The notes: a model not told the origin generated them from the sequence alone. Positions 51,587 to 61,196 are shown, numbered from the stretch's first letter. The stretch: 64,000 nucleotides of DNA from Pseudomonas sp. R4-35-07 (GCF_003852235.1 NZ_CP027732.1:2170001-2234000), one strand, 5' to 3'. Numbers and translations: made by a program.

Positions 51587-52863
51587 AGCCCACTTTGCGC
51601 TTGGTTGCTCTGCTGGCCTCGCTGACGGCCTTCGTGCCTTTTTCTATCGATACCTACCTGCCCAGCCTGCCGCGGATTGCTGTTGAACTGTCGAGCAGCA
51701 CTGCTCACGTGCAATATACGATTAGCATTTTCCTCGCTGGCTTGTGCCTGGGCATGTTGTTTTATGGTCCGCTGTCGGACCGCTATGGGCGGCGCCCGTT
51801 GCTGCTGGGAAGCCTGGTGCTGTACGGTCTGGCGACGCTGGGTTGCCTGTTTGCTGCAAACATCGAGCAACTCATCGCCTGGCGCTTTATCCAGGCGCTT
51901 GGCGGGGCCGGTGCAATGGTGCTGGCCAGGACTGTGGCCAGAGATCTGTACGGCCTGGCGCAGGCCGCGAAGGTGCTGTCCTGGATGCAAATGCTGACGA
52001 TGATGGCGACGCTGGTCGCACCAATGGTCGGCACCTGGCTGGTACTGATCGATGGTTGGCGCACCATATTCGCCGTGCTATTCCTACTATGTGGGCTGTG
52101 CCTGCTGATGGTCAGCGTGGGCTTAGAAGAGAGCCTGTCGCCGCAGGCTCGAAGCACCTCTGTGAAAGCGGCGTTTGCGGCCTATCCGAGTATTCTCCGT
52201 CAACCCCGGGCAGTGGCATTGATCCTATGTATGTCACTGACGTTTGGCGGTGTGTTCGCCTTTATCACCGCTTCGCCCTTTGTGTACGTGGAGTACTTCG
52301 GTGTGTCGCCGCGCACGTTCAGTGCGCTGTTTGGCCTAAATATTTTAGGCATCATCATGGTGAGCTTTATCAATGCCCACTGGGTCAATCGCCTGGGGCC
52401 ACCACGTATGCTGGGGTTTGGCGCAGTTGTGGCGGGTGGAGCGGGGCTAGCGTTAATGGTCGCGGGATACACGCAGTGGGTCGGCCTGACCAGTATCGTG
52501 TTGTGCCTAATGCTGTACATGGGTGTCACCGGGTTGCTGGGGGCCAATTGCACGGCAAGCCTGATGAATATGTTCCCGACGCAGGCGGGGGCAAGCGTCG
52601 CACTGGGGATCTCAATGCAGTTCGCCTTCGGGGGGCTGGCGAGCCTGTGGGTCAGCCGCATAGCGGACGGCACGCCATGGCCGATGTGCCTGGTGGTGGG
52701 CTGTTGCGGGCTTGGCTGCCTTTTGGCATACGGCATTGCGCGGTGCGCGCCGGCGATGCCTGCTGACGCCGCATACCCGTTATCTGATCGTTATTGCCGA
52801 GATTGCACGGACGAAACCCGGTGCGTTGCTCATCAACACCGCGCACGTCCCGTTGGTGAATGA
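51583..52863 (+). CDS. Bcr/CflA-family MFS efflux transporter with aberrant C-terminus
   Basis: 426 aa. DHA1 (Bcr/CflA) exporter with 12 helices: LTAFVPFSIDTYLPSLPRIA, motif A GPLSDRYGRRPLLLGSLVLY and LGGAGAMVLARTVARDL are diagnostic. Homology should end near CLLAYGIARCA (about residue 387). The last ~40 residues (PADAAYPLSDRYCRDCTDE...) are Cys- and Arg-rich and come from out-of-frame reading of a 2-hydroxyacid dehydrogenase fragment, so the native end has been lost at a deletion junction. The transporter itself may still be active. Confidence 0.85.
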   Translation: MKPTLRLVALLASLTAFVPFSIDTYLPSLPRIAVELSSSTAHVQYTISIFLAGLCLGMLFYGPLSDRYGRRPLLLGSLVLYGLATLGCLFAANIEQLIAWRFIQALGGAGAMVLARTVARDLYGLAQAAKVLSWMQMLTMMATLVAPMVGTWLVLIDGWRTIFAVLFLLCGLCLLMVSVGLEESLSPQARSTSVKAAFAAYPSILRQPRAVALILCMSLTFGGVFAFITASPFVYVEYFGVSPRTFSALFGLNILGIIMVSFINAHWVNRLGPPRMLGFGAVVAGGAGLALMVAGYTQWVGLTSIVLCLMLYMGVTGLLGANCTASLMNMFPTQAGASVALGISMQFAFGGLASLWVSRIADGTPWPMCLVVGCCGLGCLLAYGIARCAPAMPADAAYPLSDRYCRDCTDETRCVAHQHRARPVGE

Positions 52864-52890
52864 CAACGCGGTGTCCGACGGCCTTGCAGC
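52757..52890 (+). pseudogene. Fragment of a D-2-hydroxyacid dehydrogenase gene
   Basis: A plus-strand frame different from the Bcr/CflA frame reads LTPHTRYLIVIAEIARTKPGALLINTAHVPLVND, plainly part of the NAD-binding domain of a phosphoglycerate-dehydrogenase-like protein ('LTPxTRxLI', 'MKPGALLINTARG'). About 45 residues survive, without start, catalytic domain or stop. It merges on the left with the pump gene and on the right with the truncated MFS gene. Both ends look like deletion points. Confidence 0.75.
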
Positions 52891-53803
52891 TGCCAGCGAT
52901 TGCGCCTACCACGTAGGGCAGGGCGACGACAAAACCCAGAGCTCCACTGGAGATGCCCAGGCTTTTGATGATTTGCGGGAGCCAGATACCGATACCGACC
53001 GAGCCCACGATGCAGCAGAAGTTAATGGCCGCGAGCGTGAATACTTTCGGATTGGTCAGGGCTGCCCGCAACGTGTTGCCATGGGAGGCGCCAATTGCTT
53101 TTTGCTCTTCAGACAGGCGATTGTTGAGCCAGGTTTTTTCGCGATCCGATAACCACCGAGCCTTCAAGGGAGTGTCTACCAGCAAAAAGAGGCACGCGAT
53201 GCCCAGAAGTACAGCGGGCAGCGCTTCGGTAATGAGCAGTAGCTGCCAGTTCTGTAACCCCAAAACGCCGTGTTGTTCGAGCAACCAACCCGACAGCGGT
53301 GAACCGACGATGTTCGCCACTGGTATGCCGAGCAGGAATGCGGCGGTCGCCTTGGCGCGCCACTTACCCGGGAACCAGTAGGTGAAGTACAGATAAACCC
53401 CTGGGGTGAATCCGGCCTCGGCAACCCCCAGCAGGAAGCGTGCAATGCTGAAGCTGATTGGGCCGGTAGCGAACGCCGTAGCCATGGAAATGAGGCCCCA
53501 GGTAATCATGATGCGAGCAATCCATATCCGCGCGCCAAAGCGTTGCATCAGGAGGTTGCTGGGGATTTCAAAAATGAAATAGCCAAAGAAGAATAGACCG
53601 GCGGCCCATCCAAACATCGTTGCGGTCAGCCCTAGATCCTTGTTCATGCTGATCGCCGCGAACCCTACGTTTGTGCGGTCGAGATAGCTGATGACATAGC
53701 AGATAAAAATGAACGGAACGACGCGCCACAGGATGCGGCGCATCAGGCGCTCACCCTCGGCGTCATCAAGCGGCGCAGAGTTGCTCTGATTGTCGTAAGT
53801 CAT
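52890..53803 (-). pseudogene. Truncated MFS transporter (anion:cation symporter type)
   Basis: About 305 codons of an ACS-family MFS protein start at ATG 53803: ILWRVVPFIFICYVISYLDRTNVGFAAI, ARIWIARIMITWGLIS, FLLGVAEAGFTPGVYLYFTYWFPGKWRAKA. This is close to the intact 442-aa transporter at 62.2 kb. Homology stops after GALGFVVALPYVVGAIAG (eighth helix). From there the frame runs antisense through the dehydrogenase fragment and into the pump gene to 52652, giving about 80 unrelated residues. The last four helices are gone, so transport is unlikely. Confidence 0.78.
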
Positions 53804-53847
53804 GTTGTCACGTCTCTTATAGTTGTTGTGTGAACTGCACTGCGGAT

Positions 53848-54768
53848 TCAGGCATGGGAGTACATCGGCAATCCGGGTGCGGCGGTTTCGACTTGCAGAA
53901 TGCTCCCGGTTTCGGACTCGACAATGAACAGCGTCTGACCGTCCTCGCCACCAAACGCCAGGTTGGTATTGCTGATGCCCGCGCAAGAAACGATGCGTTG
54001 CAGCGGTTCTGCCACTTTCGAAAGTTTCCAGACGGAACCGAAGCCCGTGTGCGCAATGTAGAGATTGCTTTCTGCATCAAGCGCCAGCCCATCGGGGCCG
54101 CCGAGGCCTCCGTGCAACTGGGCGAAGCCCCCGACCTTGCCAACGATTGATCCGTTGCCAAGCGGGATACGCCAAATCTGTTGGGCGCGAGTGACTGCAA
54201 TCAGCAGGTGATTCAGGTTGGGGTCGTAGACGATGCCGTTGGGGCTCGGGACGGTATTGAGCAGGCAAGTCAGGTTGCCATTGATGTCGAGTTTGTAAAC
54301 CCGACCGCTCGCATCCTGCAGGCCGGTTTGGCCTTGATCGGTGAAGTACAGGTCACCATTCGGCGCGAAGACGAGGTCATTCACGCCCTTGAACCCTTCG
54401 GACCCCGCCGACGCCAGAAATGGCTGAATATCGCCGGTTGTCGGATCGAGCACCATGATCCCGTGCTTGTAATCCGTGATGAAGATGCGCCCGTCCTGGT
54501 GGATTTTCAGGCCGTTCGGCCACCCGTCATAAGTGCATACCAGTTCCCATTCGCCGAGAGGGGAAACCCTGAAGATGCGCCCGTTGGGGATATCGGTCAC
54601 ATACAGGCGACCTTCTCGATCAAACGACGGCCCTTCCAGAAACGAATCTATTGCTCGACCTTGGCGGTTGGCATTCGCCCAGGCCGAGGGACGTGCGTTG
54701 CGAAAGTGGTCCGGCAGACGCGTGAACACGCTGGTCTGGAGGGTCGGTGGGGCGGCAAAAAAACTCAT
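53848..54768 (-). CDS. SMP-30/gluconolactonase/LRE family lactonase
   Basis: 306 aa six-bladed propeller hydrolase. The metal-binding set is visible: Glu in LEGPSFDREGRLYVTDI, Asn in GVNDLVFAPNGDLYFTD and Asp in GPDGLALDAESNLYIA, with the NG segment PNGIVYDPNLNHLLI. It opens a lactone ring of a sugar or other carboxylic acid. No signal peptide. It lies downstream of the broken MFS gene's start and is divergent from the ABC transporter operon, with which it likely shares a pathway. Confidence 0.9.
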   Translation of the reverse strand: MSFFAAPPTLQTSVFTRLPDHFRNARPSAWANANRQGRAIDSFLEGPSFDREGRLYVTDIPNGRIFRVSPLGEWELVCTYDGWPNGLKIHQDGRIFITDYKHGIMVLDPTTGDIQPFLASAGSEGFKGVNDLVFAPNGDLYFTDQGQTGLQDASGRVYKLDINGNLTCLLNTVPSPNGIVYDPNLNHLLIAVTRAQQIWRIPLGNGSIVGKVGGFAQLHGGLGGPDGLALDAESNLYIAHTGFGSVWKLSKVAEPLQRIVSCAGISNTNLAFGGEDGQTLFIVESETGSILQVETAAPGLPMYSHA

Positions 54769-54869
54769 TTTCGCTCCTGGCGGCGGGATGGGCGTGGTCG
54801 CCCATGAATTGTTATTAATCTTGTTTAATGCAATGTCGTTTCAAAATAAAACAATTTCTGACGAAAGGC

Positions 54870-54903
54870 GATCTGTCTATGTCTAAAAAATAGAATTTAG
54901 ATC
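54870..54903. promoter_or_regulatory. Candidate operator between lactonase and ABC transporter genes
   Basis: In an AT-rich divergent intergenic region, TCTAAA (54882-54887) and TTTAGA (54896-54901) form an inverted repeat, inside a wider pair GATCT / AGATC. An IclR-family gene at 60.5 kb could be the regulator. The match is short and AT-rich, so chance is possible. Confidence 0.3.
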
Positions 54904-54996
54904 AGGTAAATCCACGAGCTTGACGACGAGTTCGCTTTGTGTGCCATATAAAAAGAAATGGCATTTCAAAAAAACAAAAATAATGAGGTCGTCCGT

Positions 54997-56028
54997 ATGC
55001 TCCGTTCGTTCCGGAAAAAGGGTTGTCGCCCTGCGTTATCCGCTTGCTTCGCCTCCATCACTTGCGCGCTTTTAGCTGGCCCCGCATGCGCTCAAACCGA
55101 GCAGGATAAAGTCACGCTCGCCATCCAGTACGGCTATGCCTACCTCCCGGTCACGGTCGCCGACAAGCTGGGTATGTTCCAGGCCCATGCCAAAGCCCAT
55201 GGTCAAGCGCAAACCACCTTTGAAATCAAACGCATCAGCGGTTCGCCAGCTATCAATGATGCCTTGCTCAGCGGCAATGTGGACATCGGAGGTTATGGCC
55301 TTTCAGGGACTCTGGTGGCTTGGAGCAAGACCCGTACTTCACTGGATGTCCGCGTGCTCTGTGGCCTTGTGGCGGGTGACAACGGTCTTTTCGTCAATGA
55401 TCCTTCTATCAAGTCCATTGCGGACTTCAAGCCCGACGACAAGATCGCGGTCAGCTCTCCAAGCGGTCAGCAGGCACTGTTGCTGCAAATGGCTGCGGAG
55501 CGCCAATTCGGCCCCGATGGGGTGCACCGATTGGACAACCTCATGGTAAGTCTGCCGCATCCCGATGCGACCTCGAGCTTGCTTAATAGAACAGGGGTCA
55601 AGGCTTACATCGGGCCAAACCCTTATAGCTATCAGCTTTCCCAGGACCCGCGTGTCAGCAAGCTTTTCGACTTTTCCACCGAACTGAACCTGCAAATGAC
55701 CAGTGGCGTGCTGACCAGCACCGGGCGTTTCGTCAAGAAAAACCCAGAGCTTAGCGCTGCGGTAGTGGCCGCCATCAGCGAGGCCAACGATTACATCCGT
55801 AAAGAGCCGCGTAAGGCCGCAGAACTGTTTTTAGCCAGTGAGTCTTCAAGTCTTTCAGTTGACCAAGTGGAGGCGATGCTGCGTCAAGTGAGTGGCGAGT
55901 GGTCGGTGCAACCTCACGGCGTCATGGCGCTGGCAGACTTCATGGTGCGTTCGGGGGCGCTCAAAACCGCTCCAAGTGACTGGCGACAGGTGTTCTTCGC
56001 GCCAGTATCCGAAGGGGAGGGTAGCTGA
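54997..56028 (+). CDS. ABC transporter substrate-binding protein (NMT1/SsuA-like)
   Basis: 343 aa. A signal peptide (MLRSFRKKGCRPALSACFAS ... GPACAQ) is followed by a periplasmic binding protein fold: LAIQYGYAYLPVTVADKLGMFQAHAKAHG, SPAINDALLSGNVDIGGYG and GPNPYSYQLSQDPRVSKL. This class brings sulfonates, nitrate, thiamine precursors or aromatic acids to its permease. Start 54997 is chosen for TGAGG at 7-nt spacing and a normal signal peptide; 54958 is possible. First gene of a transport operon. Confidence 0.9.
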   Translation: MLRSFRKKGCRPALSACFASITCALLAGPACAQTEQDKVTLAIQYGYAYLPVTVADKLGMFQAHAKAHGQAQTTFEIKRISGSPAINDALLSGNVDIGGYGLSGTLVAWSKTRTSLDVRVLCGLVAGDNGLFVNDPSIKSIADFKPDDKIAVSSPSGQQALLLQMAAERQFGPDGVHRLDNLMVSLPHPDATSSLLNRTGVKAYIGPNPYSYQLSQDPRVSKLFDFSTELNLQMTSGVLTSTGRFVKKNPELSAAVVAAISEANDYIRKEPRKAAELFLASESSSLSVDQVEAMLRQVSGEWSVQPHGVMALADFMVRSGALKTAPSDWRQVFFAPVSEGEGS

Positions 56029-56029
56029 T

Positions 56030-56842
56030 ATGGGGGCTCTCTCATCCCTTTCTCGTCCTGAGGTCGCGACCCGCGCGCTGCTCACCGTCGAGAACGTAAC
56101 GTTGCAGTACAAGACGCGCGAACAGTTGATCACGGCTACTCATGGGGTATCTTTTAATGTGCAGCGCAATGATCGTTTTGTGCTGCTGGGACCGTCGGGT
56201 TGCGGTAAGTCGAGCCTGCTCAAGAGTGTGGGTGGGTTCATCGAGCCCGCCGCCGGGCAGATCTGCCTGGAGGGACAGGTTGTGCGCGAACCCGGTCCGG
56301 ATCGGATGATGGTGTTTCAAGAGTTCGATCAACTGATGCCATGGAAGACCGTTCTTGACAACATCATGTTCCCGCTTCGGGTATCCGGCCGCTTTCCACG
56401 CAATGAGATTGTCGAGCGCGCCACGCGTGCAGCCATAAAGGTGGGGCTTGAAAAATTCAAGGATGCCTACCCGCATCAGCTCTCCGGAGGCATGAAGCAG
56501 CGTGTGGCTATTGCCCGAGCCCTGGCGATGGAGCCCGCCGTCTTGTTGATGGACGAGCCGTTTGCAGCGCTTGATGCGCTCACTCGACGGCGCATGCAGG
56601 AGGAACTCTTGGCGTTATGGGAGCAGGCGCCCTTCACGCTGATGTTCGTTACCCATTCCATTGACGAGGCCATCGTGCTGGGTTCGCGGATTCTAGTGCT
56701 GACCCCGCATCCCGGACAGGTGCGTGCCGAGCTCGACGCAAGTGCATTCGGCTTTGCCGAGCAGGGGTCGCCAGCCTTCGGGGCATTTCAGCAGCGTATC
56801 AATCGAATGCTCTTTGGTCACAGCGAGACTGCTCATGAATAA
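56030..56842 (+). CDS. ABC transporter ATPase (SsuB/TauB/NrtD-like)
   Basis: 270 aa nucleotide-binding subunit. Walker A LLGPSGCGKSS, Q-loop MMVFQEFDQLMPWKTV, signature HQLSGGMKQRVAIARAL, Walker B VLLMDEPFAALDALTR and switch His in MFVTHSIDEA. It powers the uptake system. The ATG lies next to the binding-protein stop, behind GGGGAGGG, and its end overlaps the permease start by 8 bp. Confidence 0.94.
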   Translation: MGALSSLSRPEVATRALLTVENVTLQYKTREQLITATHGVSFNVQRNDRFVLLGPSGCGKSSLLKSVGGFIEPAAGQICLEGQVVREPGPDRMMVFQEFDQLMPWKTVLDNIMFPLRVSGRFPRNEIVERATRAAIKVGLEKFKDAYPHQLSGGMKQRVAIARALAMEPAVLLMDEPFAALDALTRRRMQEELLALWEQAPFTLMFVTHSIDEAIVLGSRILVLTPHPGQVRAELDASAFGFAEQGSPAFGAFQQRINRMLFGHSETAHE

Positions 56843-57707
56843 GCAAGTGATTCAAGCACGTCCAGATATCGAGTATGCCCCTGTCAGAACCGGACAGGTC
56901 GGTGATATTGCCCGTCGCCTGGGGCTGGTGGAGCGTCTTTACGCCAATGCTGGCGTGCGACGATCACTGGTATTGGTGGTGCTGGCGTTGATTTGGGAGG
57001 TCTATGCACGCTACCTGGGTAATTCCCTCATGTTTCCTACATTCAGCGAGACCGCTGTCGCAATGGCGCAGGATTTGGCCAGTGGGGTGTTGCCCTTGGC
57101 GGTGGCCAGTTCGCTCAAAGTACTGTTGATCAGCTACGCATTGGCTATTGCGCTGGCTGCTGTGCTCACCACATTGGCGGTCTCGACTCGGCTGGGTACT
57201 GACGTGCTGGCGACATTGACGGCCATGTTCAACCCTTTGCCAGCCATCGCCATTCTTCCATTGGCCATGCTGTGGTTTGGCCTGGGGATTCAAAGCTTGA
57301 TGTTGGTGATCGTCCACTCCGTTCTCTGGGCCGTCTCACTCAATACGTATTCGGGGTTTCAGTCGGTGAGTCAAACGCAGCGCATGGCTGGGCGAAATTA
57401 CGGTCTGCGTGGTCTGGGCCTTGTCCTCAGGATTCTGATTCCCGCGGCCGTACCTTCAATCCTTGCAGGCTTGAAGATTGGTTGGGCGTTTGCCTGGCGT
57501 ACGCTGATTGCCGCGGAATTGGTGTTTGGTGTGTCGGGCAATTCAGGCGGGTTGGGCTGGTATGTTTTCCAGCATCGCAATGCATTGGAAACCCCCAACG
57601 TATTCGCGGGTTTACTGATGGTGATTGTCATCGGCCTAGTGGTTGAAGGGTTGGTGTTCCGCAGTATCGAAGTCCTCACCGTGCGTCGTTGGGGCATGCA
57701 GGGCTAA
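56835..57707 (+). CDS. ABC transporter permease (SsuC-like)
   Basis: 290 aa with six membrane helices. The cytoplasmic EAA loop that touches the ATPase is RNYGLRGLGLVLRILIPAAVPSILAGLKIGWAFAWRTLIAAELV, the typical form for the nitrate/sulfonate/taurine group. The start overlaps the ATPase gene and has no clear ribosome binding site, so translation is coupled. With the binding protein and ATPase it makes a complete importer. Confidence 0.93.
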   Translation: MNKQVIQARPDIEYAPVRTGQVGDIARRLGLVERLYANAGVRRSLVLVVLALIWEVYARYLGNSLMFPTFSETAVAMAQDLASGVLPLAVASSLKVLLISYALAIALAAVLTTLAVSTRLGTDVLATLTAMFNPLPAIAILPLAMLWFGLGIQSLMLVIVHSVLWAVSLNTYSGFQSVSQTQRMAGRNYGLRGLGLVLRILIPAAVPSILAGLKIGWAFAWRTLIAAELVFGVSGNSGGLGWYVFQHRNALETPNVFAGLLMVIVIGLVVEGLVFRSIEVLTVRRWGMQG

Positions 57708-57771
57708 TCAACAATAACGCCATAATAATTAACTCCGGGCGTCCACCAGGCGCTCGTTGGGAGCATTTGCC

Positions 57772-59088
57772 TTGAAAACCGTAATCACCTTCTCTCGACT
57801 GACGGTAGCCTTGTGTTGGGGTCTTGTTGGCGTGCATGCACATGCTGACTTTCTTAGAGATAGTCACGCCGATATGTCAATGCGTAACTTTTACTTCAAC
57901 AGCGACAACCGGGACGGACCGGCCAAGCCTTCCATGATTGAGGAATGGGCCCAGGGCTTTCTGCTTGACTATCGCTCCGGTTACACACCTGGCGTTGTAG
58001 GGTTCGGTGTGGATGCCATGGGTATGCTCGGCATTACATTGGATAGCGGGCGTGGGCGTCATCCGGGCAGTTCGATGATTCCGTCCGATGGCGACGGGGC
58101 TGTAAATGAGTGGAGTCGGTTTGGCGCGACGGCCAAGTTGAAAATGAGCGAAACCGAGCTTCGGTATGGTCAGTTGATGCCAAAGATTCCGGTCCTTGTG
58201 GCGTCGGACGGCCGTCTGTTGCCGCAAACGTTCCAGGGCGTACAGATACAGTCCAGGGAGCTCAAGGACTTCACATTGATGGGTGGCGCGCTGGATCGTG
58301 CAACGGGGCGAGCCCCTACTGACCGCACCGGGCTGGCTGTGAGTGGGGGTACCCAGCAAAGCAACCGTTTTTACTTCGCCGGGGTCGATTATCGCGTTGA
58401 TAAATCGCTCACGCTCCAGTACTACACCGGGCAGCTCGAGGACTATTACACGCAGAATTTTCTGGGGCTCAACCACAGTTGGAGTCTTGGCGATGTGGGT
58501 TCCCTGGCCACTGACCTGCGCTATTTCCGTACTCGCTCCGACGGGGCCAATGGCACCGCTGCCGGCCGCTCTCAAGGCTACGTGACCAGTGGCTACACGG
58601 CGGATGGGGACGGCGAGGTTGATAACAGTTTGTGGAGCGCGGCACTCACCTATCGCCTGGGTGGCCACGCTGTAACGCTGGGCTATCAGGATGTATCCGA
58701 TAACAGCAATTTCGTTCAGATAAACCAGGGTTCCATCGATAAAGGCGCGGGAGGCAGCAGCCTGTATCTGTGGACCGACAAAATGCTGCTCAGTTTTACG
58801 CGTGCGGGTGAGCGCACCGGATTTGCGCAATACGCTTACGACTTTGCGGCTGCTGGTGTTCCAGGACTTAAAGCCTCTGTGATGTACCTCAAGGGGGACC
58901 ATATTCAAACCGGAAGTGGAGCGGAGCAGTCAGAGTGGGAGCGAGACGTGTCGCTGGACTATGTTGTACAGACGGGCACCTTCAAAGGGGTCGGGTTCGC
59001 CTGGCGCAACGGTATGGCGCGCAGCGAGGCCGCGCGTAATGGTGATCAGAATCGCCTGATCGTCAACTACACACTGCCGTTATTCTAA
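57772..59088 (+). CDS. OprD-family outer-membrane porin
   Basis: 438 aa. Signal peptide KTVITFSRLTVALCWGLVG ... HAHA then DFLRDSHADMSMRNFYFN, the classic start of a mature OprD-type channel; the end IVNYTLPLF has the terminal Phe. These 18-strand porins take up basic amino acids or small carboxylates. The start is TTG at 57772: GGGAG lies 8 nt upstream and no ATG gives a proper signal peptide. It follows the ABC importer, so uptake across both membranes is encoded together. Confidence 0.92.
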   Translation: MKTVITFSRLTVALCWGLVGVHAHADFLRDSHADMSMRNFYFNSDNRDGPAKPSMIEEWAQGFLLDYRSGYTPGVVGFGVDAMGMLGITLDSGRGRHPGSSMIPSDGDGAVNEWSRFGATAKLKMSETELRYGQLMPKIPVLVASDGRLLPQTFQGVQIQSRELKDFTLMGGALDRATGRAPTDRTGLAVSGGTQQSNRFYFAGVDYRVDKSLTLQYYTGQLEDYYTQNFLGLNHSWSLGDVGSLATDLRYFRTRSDGANGTAAGRSQGYVTSGYTADGDGEVDNSLWSAALTYRLGGHAVTLGYQDVSDNSNFVQINQGSIDKGAGGSSLYLWTDKMLLSFTRAGERTGFAQYAYDFAAAGVPGLKASVMYLKGDHIQTGSGAEQSEWERDVSLDYVVQTGTFKGVGFAWRNGMARSEAARNGDQNRLIVNYTLPLF

Positions 59089-59109
59089 ACGTCCAGTCCT
59101 GGAGTGATC

Positions 59110-60135
59110 ATGCAATCTCCCCATGCACCTGTACGACCGGATTGGCTTGCGCGGGTGCAAGAACCTATCCTCGACCCTGCTCGTTCTATTGTCGATGCGC
59201 ACCATCATTTGTGGGAACGACCTGGGCAGCGATACTTGGCCGAAGACTATTTGGCCGATGTAACCGGCGGACATCGAGTGGTTGCGTCGGTTTACATTCA
59301 GTGTCGTTCGATGCTGTCCGTCGATGACGCTGAACCTGTTCAGACTTTGGGTGAGGTCGAGTACGCCAATGGCGTTGCGGCGCACAGTGCGAGTGGGCTG
59401 ATGGGGGATTTACGCATGTGTGCAGCCATTGTCGGCGGTGCAAATCTTTTATTGGGTGATGATGTCGCGCCAGTCCTGGAGCTGATGCGGCACAGAGCAG
59501 GAAATCGATTCCGGGGTATACGCAATACCACCGCCTGGCATGCTGATCAGCGGCTTGTATCGAACCCGAAACCTGCGCCTCCCGGCTTGCTGCAAGTGCC
59601 GGCGTTTCGGCGGGGAGCCGCTCATTTGGCGCGACACGGTCTCAGCCTCGATGTATGGGCTTATCACACTCAGTTGGACGAGGTCGTAGAGTTGGCGAAG
59701 GCTTTCCCTGAACTCATCATTGTTGTGGATCACTTGGGCGGGCCGTTGGGCGCGGGCCCCTATGCTGGAAGACGGGATGAGGTCTTTGTTCATTGGGCTT
59801 CTATGCTGGTGCGGCTGGCGCGGTATCCGAACATAAGGATGAAACTCGGCGGTCTGGGCATGAGAGTGGCAGGTTTCGATCTGGATGCGCAGCTTGATCC
59901 TCCTGGCTCCTCTGAGCTTGCCCAACTCTGGAGACCCTACCTGATGCATGCGATCGAAACGTTCGGTGTCGAGCGCTGCATGTTCGAAAGCAATTTTCCG
60001 GTGGATAAAGGGATGTTCAGCTACCTTGTGTTGTGGAATGCCTTTAAGCGAGTGGTTTTCGACTTCACTGACGACCAGAAGGACAGGTTGTTCAGTGGAA
60101 CGGCTGGCGAGGTGTACCTGGGGGAGGGCAACTGA
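59110..60135 (+). CDS. COG3618-type amidohydrolase/lactonase, cytosolic
   Basis: 341 aa TIM-barrel hydrolase of the amidohydrolase_2 group (2-pyrone-4,6-dicarboxylate lactonase, L-fuconolactonase and relatives). HxH motif in VDAHHHLWE, later His in VVDHLGGPLG and the acidic residue in FESNFPVDKGMFSY. No signal peptide. GGAG precedes ATG 59110. It lies 21 bp after the porin gene. It probably hydrolyses a lactone imported by the upstream system; the substrate cannot be told. Confidence 0.88.
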   Translation: MQSPHAPVRPDWLARVQEPILDPARSIVDAHHHLWERPGQRYLAEDYLADVTGGHRVVASVYIQCRSMLSVDDAEPVQTLGEVEYANGVAAHSASGLMGDLRMCAAIVGGANLLLGDDVAPVLELMRHRAGNRFRGIRNTTAWHADQRLVSNPKPAPPGLLQVPAFRRGAAHLARHGLSLDVWAYHTQLDEVVELAKAFPELIIVVDHLGGPLGAGPYAGRRDEVFVHWASMLVRLARYPNIRMKLGGLGMRVAGFDLDAQLDPPGSSELAQLWRPYLMHAIETFGVERCMFESNFPVDKGMFSYLVLWNAFKRVVFDFTDDQKDRLFSGTAGEVYLGEGN

Positions 60136-60464
60136 CGGCGGTATTCCAACTAAACGCTCGGTCATGCGTCCGCGACGCTTCACCATCGCACCGATGACGA
60201 AGATCAACCTGGCCCACGCATCACGGCATAGGTATTTACACAGCGTTCAAAGGCTGGAAAATCCCTCTGTGGTCAGCGGAAGGCCCCGCAGAAGTGCGGT
60301 GATCAGCAGCAGGGTGTTCTCCCCAAACGACTATTCCAGTACGACCAAACCCACCCTTGGCTACGCAATAGTCACGGGGATGGCGAGGAGACTATCGTTG
60401 TAAGATAATGGATTTTCCTGCCCTGACAGTTTTTCAGACGGGCCCAGCAATAGAGGTATATTCG
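60136..60464 (+). other. Intergenic region before the IclR gene
   Basis: About 330 bases without a credible gene. Short open frames here have no recognisable family. No strong terminator or inverted repeat was seen. A GAGGT ribosome binding site for the IclR gene lies at the right end. Confidence 0.5.
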
Positions 60465-61196
60465 ATGGTAAAGGCGCGGCCGCGTCCAGCGGTGAACGGT
60501 GTGGCTTCGGCTGACCGAGTCTTGACCGTTCTGTCTGCATTTCGAATCGGCGATTCTGCGTTGAGTCTGGTTGAGCTGGTGGCACGAACGGGGCTCATCA
60601 AGAGCACGATCATGCGCTTGATGGTTTCGCTTGAAAACCAAGGCTACATCACGCGGATGACCGACGGGCGTTATCAGTTGGCCAGCGAGGTCATGAGGCT
60701 TAACGCGGTGTATCAGGAGTCGCTTGATCTTGAGCGTCATGTGATGCCGCGACTGCTGCACCTCTCCGGTCAAACGGGTGAGACCGTTTCTTTCTATGTT
60801 CGCCATGGCGCCTATCGGATGTGTCAGTACCGCGTGAATTCTTCACATCGCCTGCGACTCAATATGCAGCCTGGCGATATGCGTCCCATGGACGAGGCAG
60901 CTGGAGCCCAGGCGTTGCGGGCACCTTTTCATGTCGGCATTGCACTGGAAAAGCCTTACTATTCTCGCGGTGCGACGGATCCGCATGCGTCCTCTATCGC
61001 GCTGCCGATCTACGGGGGGCAGCAAGAGTTGATGGGCGCGCTCGTCATATCAGGGCCTGCCAGCCGACTGACAGAGGAGTGCGCCGATAACTTGAAGGAC
61101 ATTTTCTTCGAGGCTGCGCGCGACCTGATGCGCAGCCTGGGGCTAAAGCCGGCGGACGGCCAAACCGCCGGAGTGGAGTCAGAAGCCGTAAAGTGA
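60465..61196 (+). CDS. IclR-family transcriptional regulator
   Basis: 243 aa. Winged helix ASADRVLTVLSAFRIGDSALSLVELVARTGLIKSTIMRLMVSLENQGYI and an effector domain with VRHGAYRMCQYRVNSSHRLR and SSIALPIYGGQQELMGAL. The usual 'G-AxGKA' segment reads MDEAAGAQAL. Start 60465 has AGAGG at 8 nt; 60408 would add 19 residues. Likely regulator of the surrounding transport and lactonase genes. Its 3' end overlaps the convergent amidohydrolase gene by 18 bp. Confidence 0.9.
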   Translation: MVKARPRPAVNGVASADRVLTVLSAFRIGDSALSLVELVARTGLIKSTIMRLMVSLENQGYITRMTDGRYQLASEVMRLNAVYQESLDLERHVMPRLLHLSGQTGETVSFYVRHGAYRMCQYRVNSSHRLRLNMQPGDMRPMDEAAGAQALRAPFHVGIALEKPYYSRGATDPHASSIALPIYGGQQELMGALVISGPASRLTEECADNLKDIFFEAARDLMRSLGLKPADGQTAGVESEAVK

